A stretch of DNA of 7,550 bases from positions 1 through 7,550 of the forward strand of contig JAIRLQ010000405.1 of the NCBI GenBank assembly GCA_031259345.1. Reading direction: 5' to 3'. Below, piece by piece: positions 1 to 6,744 of the stretch. The number at the start of each line of letters is the position of its first letter. Position 1 is the first letter of the stretch. The notes beneath the pieces are model-generated. The model worked only from the letters and a program-made list of their open reading frames with translations, made no database searches and was not told where the DNA came from. This stretch comes from Treponema sp. Lineage in GTDB: Bacteria; Spirochaetota; Spirochaetia; Treponematales; Breznakiellaceae. The position numbers and the translations under genes were made by a program.

Positions 1-30
1 CTGACAAACTCAAATCTATGGAGTATAAAA

Positions 31-465
31 ATGAAAAAATTGTTTTGCTTGCTTCCATTGGTCCTCTTAGTATGTTTTTTTTCCTGTAAATCCGCCCCTA
101 AATCGGAACCGGATGAACAACAAGCGGACATATCGGCGGATAGAAAAAAAGCTGAGGAAGCGATGAATATGGCAAAATCCGTTAAGGCGGATGTAGCTAT
201 TAAAGATGAATTTAATCGGGCTTTGGAGATATTTAACAAAGCCGAATCTTCGGAGGCCTCACATTCTGTCCCGGCGGCGGCGAAGCAGTACCGTGAAGCC
301 GAGAAAATTTTCCTTGACGCCTATAATAAGGCGGTGGCGAAACGGGACGAAGCCCAGCGGCAGTTGACCCTGGCTAGGGAAGCCATTAAATCCGTGGAGG
401 CCGATGCCGCCGCCTTGGATCAAGAACAAAAGGCCGATGCCGCCGGGAAAGGAGCCGGGGAATGA
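31..465 (+). CDS. Small helical lipoprotein, function unknown
   Basis: The 144-residue product starts with a short lipoprotein signal: two lysines, a hydrophobic stretch (residues 4-18) and a lipobox-like F-F-S-C with the acylated cysteine at C19. Spirochaete lipoboxes are looser than those of E. coli, so F at -3 is acceptable. The mature chain (about 126 residues) is charged and Ala/Lys/Glu-rich, without further membrane segments. It reads as amphipathic helices (about 35-130) with repeated A..A..F..A spacing such as FNRALEIFNKAES and YREAEKIFLDAYNKA, similar to TPR-like or DUF4398-like helical lipoproteins. GGAG at 20-23 lies 7 bases before the ATG and supports the start. The stop overlaps the next gene's start as ATGA, so the two are translationally coupled. 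The layout recalls the overlapping tmpA/tmpB antigen genes of T. pallidum, but I cannot establish homology. Export and lipidation are well supported; the role is unknown. Confidence 0.85.
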   Translation: MKKLFCLLPLVLLVCFFSCKSAPKSEPDEQQADISADRKKAEEAMNMAKSVKADVAIKDEFNRALEIFNKAESSEASHSVPAAAKQYREAEKIFLDAYNKAVAKRDEAQRQLTLAREAIKSVEADAAALDQEQKADAAGKGAGE

Positions 466-1130
466 AGAAGCGTTATATTGTTTTCTTATTGCTGATTTGC
501 ATGTTTGGTTCCGGGCTTGCCGCCCAGTCTCTTGAAAAAAATGAGTATTATAAAAAATCCGTTGAATATGCGGATCTTTCCCGCAAGGCTATCGATAATG
601 GCGAATATGAACGGGGTTCCGAATACGCCATAGAATCCCTGAAATACGCAGAACTTTCAAAGCAATATATCGCACAGATGCTCATGGCATACCGGGCCCG
701 CTCGGCCTATGTGGCGGCTAAGGCCAGGGTCACTATCGCAGAACGGCTTAATATACCAAGCCGGGATAAGAATTTGTGGACGGACGTTTCCGTATATTTT
801 CAATCCGCCACCGAGAAATTCAATGCCGAAGATTATGAGCAAAGCATTCCCGATTCCGTAAAGGTGGTGGAACTTTTACGGGATATTGAATCAAAGTACC
901 AGGCCGCGCTTGCCGCCTCCTATACGGTTAAACTTAACCCGGCGCGCCGGGACTGTCTGTGGCGGATCGCGGGCTTCGATTTTGTCTACGGCGATTCCCG
1001 TCAATGGCAGCGTCTGTATGAGGCGAACAAAGATACCTTTCCGGATCCCCGGAACCCCGATCTGATTAGACCCGGGCAGGTATTAAAGATACCCTCCATA
1101 CGGGGAGAAGCAAGGAGCGGGAGCCGGTAG
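462..1130 (+). CDS. Secreted LysM-domain protein with helical repeats
   Basis: The 222-residue product has a Sec signal peptide (KKR, a hydrophobic core at about 5-19, cleavage near A20/A21). The lone C13 lacks a lipobox, so it is probably periplasmic and not lipidated. Residues about 25-150 form an all-helical region with TPR-like periodicity (YYKKSVEYADLSRKAI, YAIESLKYAELSKQYI, and a FNAEDYEQSI unit near 120-129). Residues about 154-211 form a LysM-type fold: YTV at the start, LWRIA at 166-170, W182, LYEANK at 185-190, and the closing NPDLIRPGQVLKIP at 198-211. LysM domains bind N-acetylglucosamine polymers, so peptidoglycan binding is the likely role. AAAGGAG at 448-454 sits 7 bases before the ATG, inside the end of the upstream lipoprotein gene. 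The four-base overlap suggests both proteins are made together and perhaps act together at the cell wall. The C-terminal tail after the LysM domain is short and basic. Confidence 0.88.
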   Translation: MKKRYIVFLLLICMFGSGLAAQSLEKNEYYKKSVEYADLSRKAIDNGEYERGSEYAIESLKYAELSKQYIAQMLMAYRARSAYVAAKARVTIAERLNIPSRDKNLWTDVSVYFQSATEKFNAEDYEQSIPDSVKVVELLRDIESKYQAALAASYTVKLNPARRDCLWRIAGFDFVYGDSRQWQRLYEANKDTFPDPRNPDLIRPGQVLKIPSIRGEARSGSR

Positions 1131-1144
1131 AAAACCGCTCGAAG

Positions 1145-1206
1145 GAGCCTCCGCCCGAATAAATTCGACGCTAAAGACCGCGTGGAGCGCCGCTCCACGG
1201 AGGCTC
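1145..1206. repeat. Nested palindromic element, three-way-junction fold
   Basis: GAGCCTCCG (1145-1153) is perfectly inverted as CGGAGGCTC (1198-1206). Between these arms lie two further hairpins: CGAAT/ATTCG (1156-1160 and 1163-1167, 2-base loop) and CGTGGAGC/GCTCCACG (1181-1188 and 1192-1199, 3-base loop). The last overlaps the outer arm by two bases, so the two stems compete at that edge. The element fills the gap between the convergent LysM and oxidoreductase genes and includes the stop codon of the latter (1205-1207). No target-site duplication is seen next to the arms. It may be a bidirectional terminator or a copy of a dispersed palindromic repeat. Copy number cannot be judged from one window. 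Confidence 0.6.
1181..1199. terminator. Probable bidirectional terminator hairpin
   Basis: CGTGGAGC and GCTCCACG form an 8-bp GC-rich stem with a 3-base loop, midway between two convergent stop codons. On the minus strand it starts 5 bases after the oxidoreductase stop and is followed by a short CGGTCTTT tract. On the plus strand it lies about 50 bases after the LysM gene stop and lacks a good U tract. Termination is an inference from position and stem strength. Confidence 0.5.
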
Positions 1207-2173
1207 ATTCACAGGGGTATTGTAATCCCCAATCTTTCCTAAGCTGATCCATGATGCCCATTACTTTAAGTATTTCGGAATGGGGCATTTCGGGACATTC
1301 GATCGATCCCGCTTCAATGGCCTTACTGCAGGATTCAATCTGATACTCAAAGCCGGTTAGCTGCCGCGGGGTTTCATAAGAGGCGATGCGTTCATCCTCA
1401 GTATTATACACATGGATGCCCTCGCAATTATTAATGTTTCTAAATTCGATGTACCCCTTCTCCCCGGATACGACCCCCAGCCGGTCAGACCGGGAGAGCA
1501 TGCTGCAATATAGTATGGCCATCCGGTCATCCCCATAGGTAAAGGTGATGCTGCTCTGGGCGTCCACGCCGGTATGGTATTTTACCACCGTGGAATCAAT
1601 GCGTTTAATATCGCCGCCGAAGGTCATCAGCGCAAAATTGATGGGATAAACCCCCATGTCCAATAAGGCGCCCCCGGCCAGTTCCGGTCTGGCAAGCCGC
1701 TCCACGGCATGTACCGGATAGCCCAGATTTGCGGTCAGGATATGGGCCTTTCCGATAAGGCCCTGGGCAAGAACCTCGTCCATGACTTTACGCATAGGCA
1801 TATACCGGGTCCAGATCGCTTCGGCGACCAGGAGTTTCTTTTTTTCTCCCAGGTCAAGAACCTCCTTTGCCTGAACGGCATTGGCGGTAAAGGCCTTTTC
1901 GCAGAGAATGTGCTTCCCATGATTCAGGGCCGCCATCATCTGTTCATAATGATGGGAATGGGGGGTGGCAATATAAACGAGATTAACTTCGGGGTCTTGA
2001 AATAATTCCTCATAGGAGCCATAAGCTTTAGGGACGCCATATTTATCGGCAAAGGCTTTTGCCCGCCCATAGTCCCTGGACGCTACCGCCGCAGCCTTGG
2101 CGGTAGTCATCATAGTCAGGGTCTGGGCCATTTTAGTTGCGATATTTCCCGCTCCAAGTATTCCGACTTTCAT
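1205..2173 (-). CDS. Gfo/Idh/MocA family NAD(P)-dependent oxidoreductase
   Basis: This 322-residue protein, of usual family length, has an N-terminal Rossmann fold and a C-terminal alpha/beta substrate domain. GILGAGNIA (residues 4-12) is the dinucleotide loop. ATPHSHH (69-75) and CEKAFTAN (91-98) follow, with K93 as the family's catalytic lysine in an EKA form of the common EKP motif. WTRYMP (121-126) and GGALLDMGVYPI (167-178) follow, with D172 and Y176 spaced as in the dimeric dihydrodiol dehydrogenase/NADP-xylose dehydrogenase branch. It therefore probably oxidises or reduces a sugar or cyclic alcohol in the cytoplasm; the substrate cannot be read from sequence. GGAGGA at 2185-2180 lies 6 bases before the ATG, a strong site. 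It lies 155 bp downstream of the chemoreceptor gene on the same strand, separated by inverted repeats, so it may be transcribed separately. It is a diverged relative of the oxidoreductase at 5267-6265. Confidence 0.93.
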   Translation of the reverse strand: MKVGILGAGNIATKMAQTLTMMTTAKAAAVASRDYGRAKAFADKYGVPKAYGSYEELFQDPEVNLVYIATPHSHHYEQMMAALNHGKHILCEKAFTANAVQAKEVLDLGEKKKLLVAEAIWTRYMPMRKVMDEVLAQGLIGKAHILTANLGYPVHAVERLARPELAGGALLDMGVYPINFALMTFGGDIKRIDSTVVKYHTGVDAQSSITFTYGDDRMAILYCSMLSRSDRLGVVSGEKGYIEFRNINNCEGIHVYNTEDERIASYETPRQLTGFEYQIESCSKAIEAGSIECPEMPHSEILKVMGIMDQLRKDWGLQYPCE

Positions 2174-2216
2174 ACCTTATCCTCCGGGTCATACTCCATA
2201 GATCCGGCGCTCCTAT

Positions 2217-2266
2217 TCAAGCCGCCGTTTTCATAGCTCTAACCCTAAAGAATTTTTGCGGCTTGA
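2217..2266. repeat. 9-bp perfect inverted repeat with 32-base spacer
   Basis: TCAAGCCGC (2217-2225) is repeated in inverted form as GCGGCTTGA (2258-2266). It lies between the chemoreceptor stop and the oxidoreductase start, upstream of the latter. It could be an operator for a dimeric regulator, or an RNA stem in the oxidoreductase leader. I see no clear promoter in the gap to decide between these. Confidence 0.4.
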
Positions 2267-2276
2267 TCAACTAACC

Positions 2277-2324
2277 CCGCCGCTATGCGGAGCGGAAGCT
2301 GTTCAAGAACTGAAGCCTTTGAAC
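2277..2324 (-). terminator. Tandem hairpins after the chemoreceptor gene
   Basis: Two hairpins follow the chemoreceptor stop on the minus strand. GTTCAA/TTGAAC (2319-2324 with 2301-2306) begins 4 bases past the stop. CCGC-CGC-TAT-GCG-GA-GCGG (2277-2295) is a 7-bp stem with a 2-base bulge. Neither has a following U tract, so intrinsic termination is uncertain. They may instead slow or stabilise the 3' end of the message. Confidence 0.35.
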
Positions 2325-2328
2325 ATCG

Positions 2329-4500
2329 CTATTCTACTTTAAACTTGGCAACCTCCTGGACCAGGGTGTTGATATTAGCCTTGTTCTCTCCGCTGATATT
2401 ATTCACCCGGTTTACCGCCGTATTGATCTGATCTGTTCCGGTGGCCATCTCGTTCATGCCGTTGGTGATCTCCTGGGTTACCATCTCCAGGTTTTTACTC
2501 TCCTGGATAACTTCTTTACTCCCCTCCAGCATCTCCATGGACCCGCCCTTTACCATCTGGGTAATGTTGTTTAGCTGGCTTATGGCTTCCAGAATCTGCT
2601 GGCTCCCCGTACTCTGCTCTTCCATGGCGTTCCGGATGTTCTCTTCCTGATCCGACACGACCCGTACCCCCGAGTCAATGGCTTCAAACTTGTTCAGTAC
2701 CGCATCGGTGGATCTGGTGATCTTGTCGATGGAATCCTTGATCTTCTTTAACACCGTAGAGATGGTCTTGGACTGCTCCCCGGAACTTTCCGCCAGTTTC
2801 CGGATCTCGTCGGCTACCACGGCAAAACCCTTCCCCGCTTCCCCCGCATGGGCCGCCTCGATGGCGGCGTTCATAGACAGGAGGTTGGTTTGGCTGGCGA
2901 TGTTTTCCATCACCGCATTTATTTCCAGGAGCCCCTCGGACTCCCGGGCTATTTCCTGAATATCCGAAGCTACTTCCTGGAGCCCCGTCCGGCCCACTTC
3001 GGAAGCGCTGGCCAGGTCTTTGACGTTATCGGCGTTTTTGATAAGGGTCTGGGTAACGGACTGGATATTGGCAAGCATTTCTTCGATGGCGGAAGAAGAC
3101 TGGGCCACGCTGGAGGTTTGATTCTCTATATGCCCGTTGAGTTTATCGATGTTCAGGGTGATCTGTTCCATGGTGGCGTTTGTTTCCGTCACCGAGGCGG
3201 ACTGATTGATAACCTGGCCTTTGATACTTTGGATATTGGAGGTAATTTCGTTGATAGCCGCCGCGGTCTCGGTCATATTGGAGGCCAGTTCGCTGCCAAT
3301 GTCGAAGAGGACAACCGCCTGCTGTTTTATGACGATAACCATGTTTTTAATTTTTTCCAGGGTCTGGTTAAAGTAGTGGGCCAGGTCTCCGATCTCGTCC
3401 TTGGATTTAACCTCTATCGATTTAGTAAGATCCCCCTCCCCCTCGGAGATGTCTTTTAGGGTCAGGGATACATCGACGATGGGCTTGGTAATTTTCCTGA
3501 CAATAAAGTAGATCATCCCTGCGGCTGTTATTATGGATATAATCGCGAAGATCAGCGTAAACCTTGTAATAGCCTCAACATCCTTTAGGATCGTCTTTAT
3601 GGGGACACTGCTGGTTAAGATCCAGTAATTAGTAGAGTCCCCTATCAAGAAGGGATAATTCTGTATTAAATTGTTGTCAAATATGATAAAAGCCGGTTTT
3701 CCGGATTGGAGGGAAGATTCCATCATTGCGATTCCCTCCTGTCCAAGGATGCTTTCGCTGGCTTGCAAGTTTTGCCCGATCCGTTCAAGCAAATGGTGGG
3801 CGATTATAGTACCGTTATGGGTATATAGACCGGCGACTCCCACATCATAGGGTTTAATCGTATTTATAAGAGATTGAGAGAAAGTAAGCTCCACCGTAAT
3901 TCCCACTAATCCGACGATGCTATTATCAGTTGACCGGAAGATGGGGGCGGTCAGATCCACTACCAGAATTTCTTTGCCCGCTATGGTTTGGAGTGTGGGA
4001 TCACTTATGGTTTTCCGGGAAGATAGATTCGCCAGCTTGGTTTTGTAATCCTGATAGGCCCGCAATTCTATGGGGCTATCCGGGGTTTCCTGATAATACC
4101 AGGTAATATAATTACCGCTGCTATCGGTGCCGGGAGTCCCGGCGTATTGATTATCCTGGCCATCTATAACACCTGGCTGCCATACCGTAAAGATGCCTAT
4201 AAATTGAGGATTTGCCTGAAGTACGGCAAAAAGGATTTCGTTGTATTTGGAACGGCGGGTTCCGGCTTCTGCTTGGGGATAGCGCGCCATTATTTGCGCT
4301 AAGGTTTCAAGGATGGTAAGATATTCCTCATAGTGGGCCTCTAGTTCTTTGGCATATATCCCGGTAAGGTTCTTCATGTTTTCCTGGGCCGCCTTGGTTT
4401 GCAGATTTCTTGCCCGAGTTAATAATACTATCGATATGATAGAAATAATCATGGTAATCATGGTAATTATAAATAGTGTTATTTTGAATTGTAACTTCAC
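2329..4500 (-). CDS. Methyl-accepting chemotaxis protein, double-Cache sensor
   Basis: This 723-residue transmembrane chemoreceptor passes ligand state to CheA/CheW to bias the flagellar motor. TM1 is at about 7-27. A periplasmic region (about 30-310) of double-Cache size follows, with a WYY stretch at 134-136 and a membrane-distal to membrane-proximal transition near DLTAPIF (182-188). TM2 is at about 312-334 and HAMP at about 335-389 (KITKP, GEGDLTKSIEVKSKDEIGDL). The long coiled-coil signalling domain has the conserved hairpin tip near 537-571 (NLLSMNAAIEAAHAGEAGKG, then FAVVADEIRKLAE). The arms are about 23 heptads each. The C terminus ends in KFKVE with no CheR-docking pentapeptide. The ligand is unknown: the full amino-acid-binding motif of dCache_1AA receptors is not evident. 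The start is GTG, chosen because it keeps TM1 whole and has a well-spaced ribosome site. I see no convincing sigma-28 or sigma-54 promoter in the 243 bp upstream. Confidence 0.95.
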   Translation of the reverse strand: MKLQFKITLFIITMITMIISIISIVLLTRARNLQTKAAQENMKNLTGIYAKELEAHYEEYLTILETLAQIMARYPQAEAGTRRSKYNEILFAVLQANPQFIGIFTVWQPGVIDGQDNQYAGTPGTDSSGNYITWYYQETPDSPIELRAYQDYKTKLANLSSRKTISDPTLQTIAGKEILVVDLTAPIFRSTDNSIVGLVGITVELTFSQSLINTIKPYDVGVAGLYTHNGTIIAHHLLERIGQNLQASESILGQEGIAMMESSLQSGKPAFIIFDNNLIQNYPFLIGDSTNYWILTSSVPIKTILKDVEAITRFTLIFAIISIITAAGMIYFIVRKITKPIVDVSLTLKDISEGEGDLTKSIEVKSKDEIGDLAHYFNQTLEKIKNMVIVIKQQAVVLFDIGSELASNMTETAAAINEITSNIQSIKGQVINQSASVTETNATMEQITLNIDKLNGHIENQTSSVAQSSSAIEEMLANIQSVTQTLIKNADNVKDLASASEVGRTGLQEVASDIQEIARESEGLLEINAVMENIASQTNLLSMNAAIEAAHAGEAGKGFAVVADEIRKLAESSGEQSKTISTVLKKIKDSIDKITRSTDAVLNKFEAIDSGVRVVSDQEENIRNAMEEQSTGSQQILEAISQLNNITQMVKGGSMEMLEGSKEVIQESKNLEMVTQEITNGMNEMATGTDQINTAVNRVNNISGENKANINTLVQEVAKFKVE

Positions 4501-4507
4501 CTCGCTG

Positions 4508-4514
4508 CTCCTTT
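4508..4514 (-). promoter_or_regulatory. Ribosome binding site fixing the GTG start of the chemoreceptor
   Basis: AAAGGAG on the minus strand lies 7 bases before the GTG at 4500-4498. The next in-frame ATG (residue 14) falls inside the first membrane segment and has no comparable site, so GTG is the likely true start. Confidence 0.75.
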
Positions 4515-4672
4515 GTAAAGAGAATTATTCCGGGCCAATGGTTCTGACACCATGCCTATTGTTAATTCTACTTTTGTGGGAATTTATATGGAGGCTTATT
4601 TTTAAAAAAAGGTTAGTATCTTCTAAAATCTTTGCGGAAACACTACCCTCGGCGGCAAAGAACGAAAACTAA

Positions 4673-4711
4673 GGCTGCCTTTTCAAAATCTGACGTTATG
4701 AAAAAGCAGCC
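4673..4711 (-). terminator. Probable terminator downstream of rnhA
   Basis: On the minus strand GGCTGCTTTTTCA (4711-4699) pairs with TGAAAAGGCAGCC (4685-4673) over 13 positions, 12 Watson-Crick plus one G-U wobble, around a 13-base loop. A T-rich tail (TTAGTTTTCGTT) follows. On the plus strand the same stem carries a C-A mismatch, so the minus-strand transcript is favoured, consistent with ending the rnhA message about 33 bases past its stop. It could instead be a small dispersed repeat. Confidence 0.55.
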
Positions 4712-4743
4712 GGTAATAAGAGATACAAAAAAACTACTTGCGT

Positions 4744-5238
4744 TTAAAAAATAAGACAATCCGGACCAAAGGGACCGTCTGTTTCCAGCGATGCGACAGC
4801 CATCCGGGTCATGCGGTCACACCGTTCATTATATTCATTCCCCGCATGGCCCTTAACCCATTCCCATTGTATCGGAAACAGATCGGCCAGTTCATCCAAA
4901 CGCCGCCATAGCTCCTGGTTTTTTACCGGTTTTCTGTCACTGGTTCTCCAGGCATTACGCTTCCATGAATGGATCCAGAGGCTCATACCCTTCTGCACAT
5001 ATTGGGAATCGGTGAATACCCATATCTTTTTTTGAGAACCTGGTAATTGGGCCGCCCGTTCCAGGGCCGCCACGGCGGCATTCAGCTCCATGCGGTTATT
5101 GGTGGTCTCTTTTTCAGCCCCCCAATCTTCGGCAATGATCCTTGCTTTTCCGGCCTTCTCCGCAATAATTACATAAGCCCAACCGCCTGGCCCGGGATTG
5201 CCGGAACAACCGCCGTCGGTGTATATTCTCATCTGCAT
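4744..5238 (-). CDS. rnhA: Ribonuclease HI
   Basis: This 164-residue type 1 RNase H cleaves the RNA strand of RNA-DNA hybrids, removing R-loops and primer RNA in the cytoplasm. It is slightly longer than the E. coli enzyme (155). All catalytic residues are in place: D8 in TDGGCSGNPGPGGWAY, E51 in NNRMELNAA, D77 in FTDSQYV, H131 in VKGHAGNEYNE and D141 in CDRMTRMA. The basic handle segment is present (WIHSWKRNAWRTSDRKPVKN, 88-107). AAGGAT at 5250-5245 places the start at the first ATG; the ATG two codons later has poorer spacing. It lies 28 bp after the oxidoreductase gene on the same strand and is probably co-transcribed with it, with a hairpin terminator following. A functional link to sugar metabolism is not implied. 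Confidence 0.97.
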   Translation of the reverse strand: MQMRIYTDGGCSGNPGPGGWAYVIIAEKAGKARIIAEDWGAEKETTNNRMELNAAVAALERAAQLPGSQKKIWVFTDSQYVQKGMSLWIHSWKRNAWRTSDRKPVKNQELWRRLDELADLFPIQWEWVKGHAGNEYNERCDRMTRMAVASLETDGPFGPDCLIF

Positions 5239-5266
5239 AATACTATCCTTAAAAAACGAACGTTCA

Positions 5267-6265
5267 TTAGTATTTCATTACCGTTTCCCATTTACCCGAA
5301 AGGGCGGAGGCAAAAAGGGCATCCAGCACGGCCATATTGGCAATGGCATCGGAAACAGGGGTAGGAACCCCGGTTTTATTGATGACCGCCTCCGCAAAGG
5401 CGTCGAATTCCTGGAGGTACTGGTCGGCTATTTCGGTTTCAATGAGCCGCGTCCCAACCCCGGTATGTACCGTAACATGGCCCGGCACATCGCCGTACAT
5501 ATTAAAGGGTACTTCCACCGACAAGGTTCCCTGCGTACCATAGGCGTTTACCTGTTGATAGGGATATATCTGGGTGCCTATGGTAAAGGTGGAGGTCCGC
5601 CCTTCGCCGAAGTCCAGGATAGCGGAGGCCAGGATATCGGTTTTATAAACCGGGTCCCGGATTAGGGTACAAATCACCCGCTGGGGTTCTTCTCCCATGA
5701 GGAGCCGGGCGGAGGAAACCGTATAACAGCCGATATCCAGGATAGCGCCCCCTCCGTAGTCCGCCATATTCCGGATGTTTTGAGCGTCCGTATTATCATA
5801 GGAAAACACCCCGCTGGTGGCCATGACTTTTCCCAATTCTCCGGCCTTAACCAGCTCTGCGGCCCGGATCCATTGGGGGTGGAGGCGGTACATAAAGGCT
5901 TCCATAAGGGGGACTCCCTTTTTCTTGCAGTGTTCCGCCGCTTCCGCCGCCTCCCCGGCATTGAGGCACAGGGGTTTTTCGCAGAGTATGGGCTTTCCTG
6001 CATCGGCGGCTTTTTTTATATATTCAAAATGGAGATGATTGGGCAGGGGATTGTAAATAAAATCAACCTTTGGATCCGTCAGCATCTCCTCATAAGAACC
6101 GTAGGCCGACGAAAAATCCCATTTAGCCGCAAAAGCCCTGGCCTTTGCGATATCCCGGGACGCTATTCCGTAGGGTTCGACCAACAATGATGATTTCAAA
6201 GGGGTCGCTACCCGTAAGGCATAATGCCCGGAACATCCAAGCACACCCATACGCAATTTTTCCAT
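5267..6265 (-). CDS. Gfo/Idh/MocA oxidoreductase, xylose/dihydrodiol dehydrogenase-like
   Basis: This 332-residue, complete, cytoplasmic NAD(P)-dependent dehydrogenase has a Rossmann domain with GVLGCSGHYA (7-16), where GCSGHY replaces the more common GxGxxG loop. NPLPNHLH (72-79), CEKPLCLNA (95-103, catalytic K97), MEAFMYRLHPQW (121-132) and GGGAILDIGCYTV (171-183, D177 and Y181) mark the NADP-dependent D-xylose dehydrogenase/dihydrodiol dehydrogenase branch. The substrate is not determined by these motifs. GGAGGAG at 6277-6271 lies 5 bases before the ATG and just beyond the stop of the serine dehydratase remnant, so the two once formed an operon. The likely promoter now is the one at 6745-6774, with the remnant as leader. 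rnhA follows 28 bp downstream. Shared blocks with the protein at 1205-2173 (ASRD, AFA.K, AYGSYEE, DP.V, ILCEK) show they are distant paralogues. Confidence 0.94.
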   Translation of the reverse strand: MEKLRMGVLGCSGHYALRVATPLKSSLLVEPYGIASRDIAKARAFAAKWDFSSAYGSYEEMLTDPKVDFIYNPLPNHLHFEYIKKAADAGKPILCEKPLCLNAGEAAEAAEHCKKKGVPLMEAFMYRLHPQWIRAAELVKAGELGKVMATSGVFSYDNTDAQNIRNMADYGGGAILDIGCYTVSSARLLMGEEPQRVICTLIRDPVYKTDILASAILDFGEGRTSTFTIGTQIYPYQQVNAYGTQGTLSVEVPFNMYGDVPGHVTVHTGVGTRLIETEIADQYLQEFDAFAEAVINKTGVPTPVSDAIANMAVLDALFASALSGKWETVMKY

Positions 6266-6281
6266 AAATTCTCCTCCAAGA

Positions 6282-6738
6282 TTACGGATTTTCCGGGGCC
6301 AATCTTTTCTTCCAAGCGAGACCCGTCGGCGCAGCCGCCAAACCCCCGGTTGCCTTTTCCTTTATCGATCCGGGCATAACGTCTCCGATTTGTTTCATGG
6401 CCCATATATCCTCCTCAAAGTGTATCATGCTCATTATTCCCGGTAAAGTCAAATCCACCGCAGTTAGCGCATTGACCGCCACAAAGGCGTTTCGTTTTAT
6501 ACAGGGGATTTTTTCTCCCCGGGGGTCTCAGTTTCCGGTAAAGCCGCATCCCCGAGCCGTGGCCCTTCCGGGTGGAGGCCAGGGACCCGTAGAAGGAAAC
6601 CACCGCGTTTCCCGGTTCGGCGCCGTACATTTTATGGGCCAAATCGGTAATCCGGGCCACTCCGGCGGTATGGGAACCGGGGGGACCGATCATCACCGGG
6701 CCGCAGCTTTCAAAGATAGGGACATTCTCCTTCGGCAT
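6282..6738 (-). pseudogene. sdaA: Decayed iron-sulfur L-serine dehydratase (beta start joined to alpha end)
   Basis: L-serine dehydratase converts serine to pyruvate and ammonia using a 4Fe-4S cluster. Here only its two ends survive. Frame 1 (6738 to about 6553) matches the beta-domain N terminus: CGPVMIGPPGSHTAG, then FYGS and KGHG, where the family has GPVMIGPSSSHTAG and FYGSFAETYRGHGT. After about 6550 the match moves to another frame and jumps to the alpha-domain C terminus: DPRGEKIPCIKRNAF, then NALTAVDL, MKQIGDVMP and GGLAAAPTGL, ending at a TAA at 6284-6282. The several hundred residues usually between are missing. The alpha frame also has a TGA (6530-6528) exactly where the family has the Cys of CDP. 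A deletion, a frameshift and a stop together make it non-functional. The ancestor was either a single-chain enzyme or adjacent beta and alpha genes. It lies directly upstream of the oxidoreductase gene. Confidence 0.85.
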
Positions 6739-6744
6739 AAGACC

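Noticed and set aside
14..2203. 13-base match ATCTATGGAGTAT at 14-26 (plus) and 2203-2191 (minus), each ahead of a start codon
   Set aside because: About one match of this length is expected by chance in a window of this size, and the flanks do not match.
2848..3459. 203-residue open frame on the plus strand inside the chemoreceptor
   Set aside because: It is antisense to the strongly conserved signalling domain, has no recognisable motif and reads as a shadow frame.
4501..4743. Sigma-54 or sigma-28 promoter for the chemoreceptor
   Set aside because: No GG/GC pair with the right 10-base spacing and no TAAA/GCCGATAA-like pair was found on the minus strand.
5258..5265. GAACGTTC palindrome between the oxidoreductase and rnhA
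   Set aside because: It is only eight bases, a common chance occurrence, and lies within a co-directional 28-bp gap with no other signal.
6415..6550. Cysteine-rich tail of the first sda frame (CGGQCANCGG) as a metal-binding domain
   Set aside because: The same bases read in another frame match the serine dehydratase alpha end, so the cysteines are an out-of-frame by-product of the deletion.
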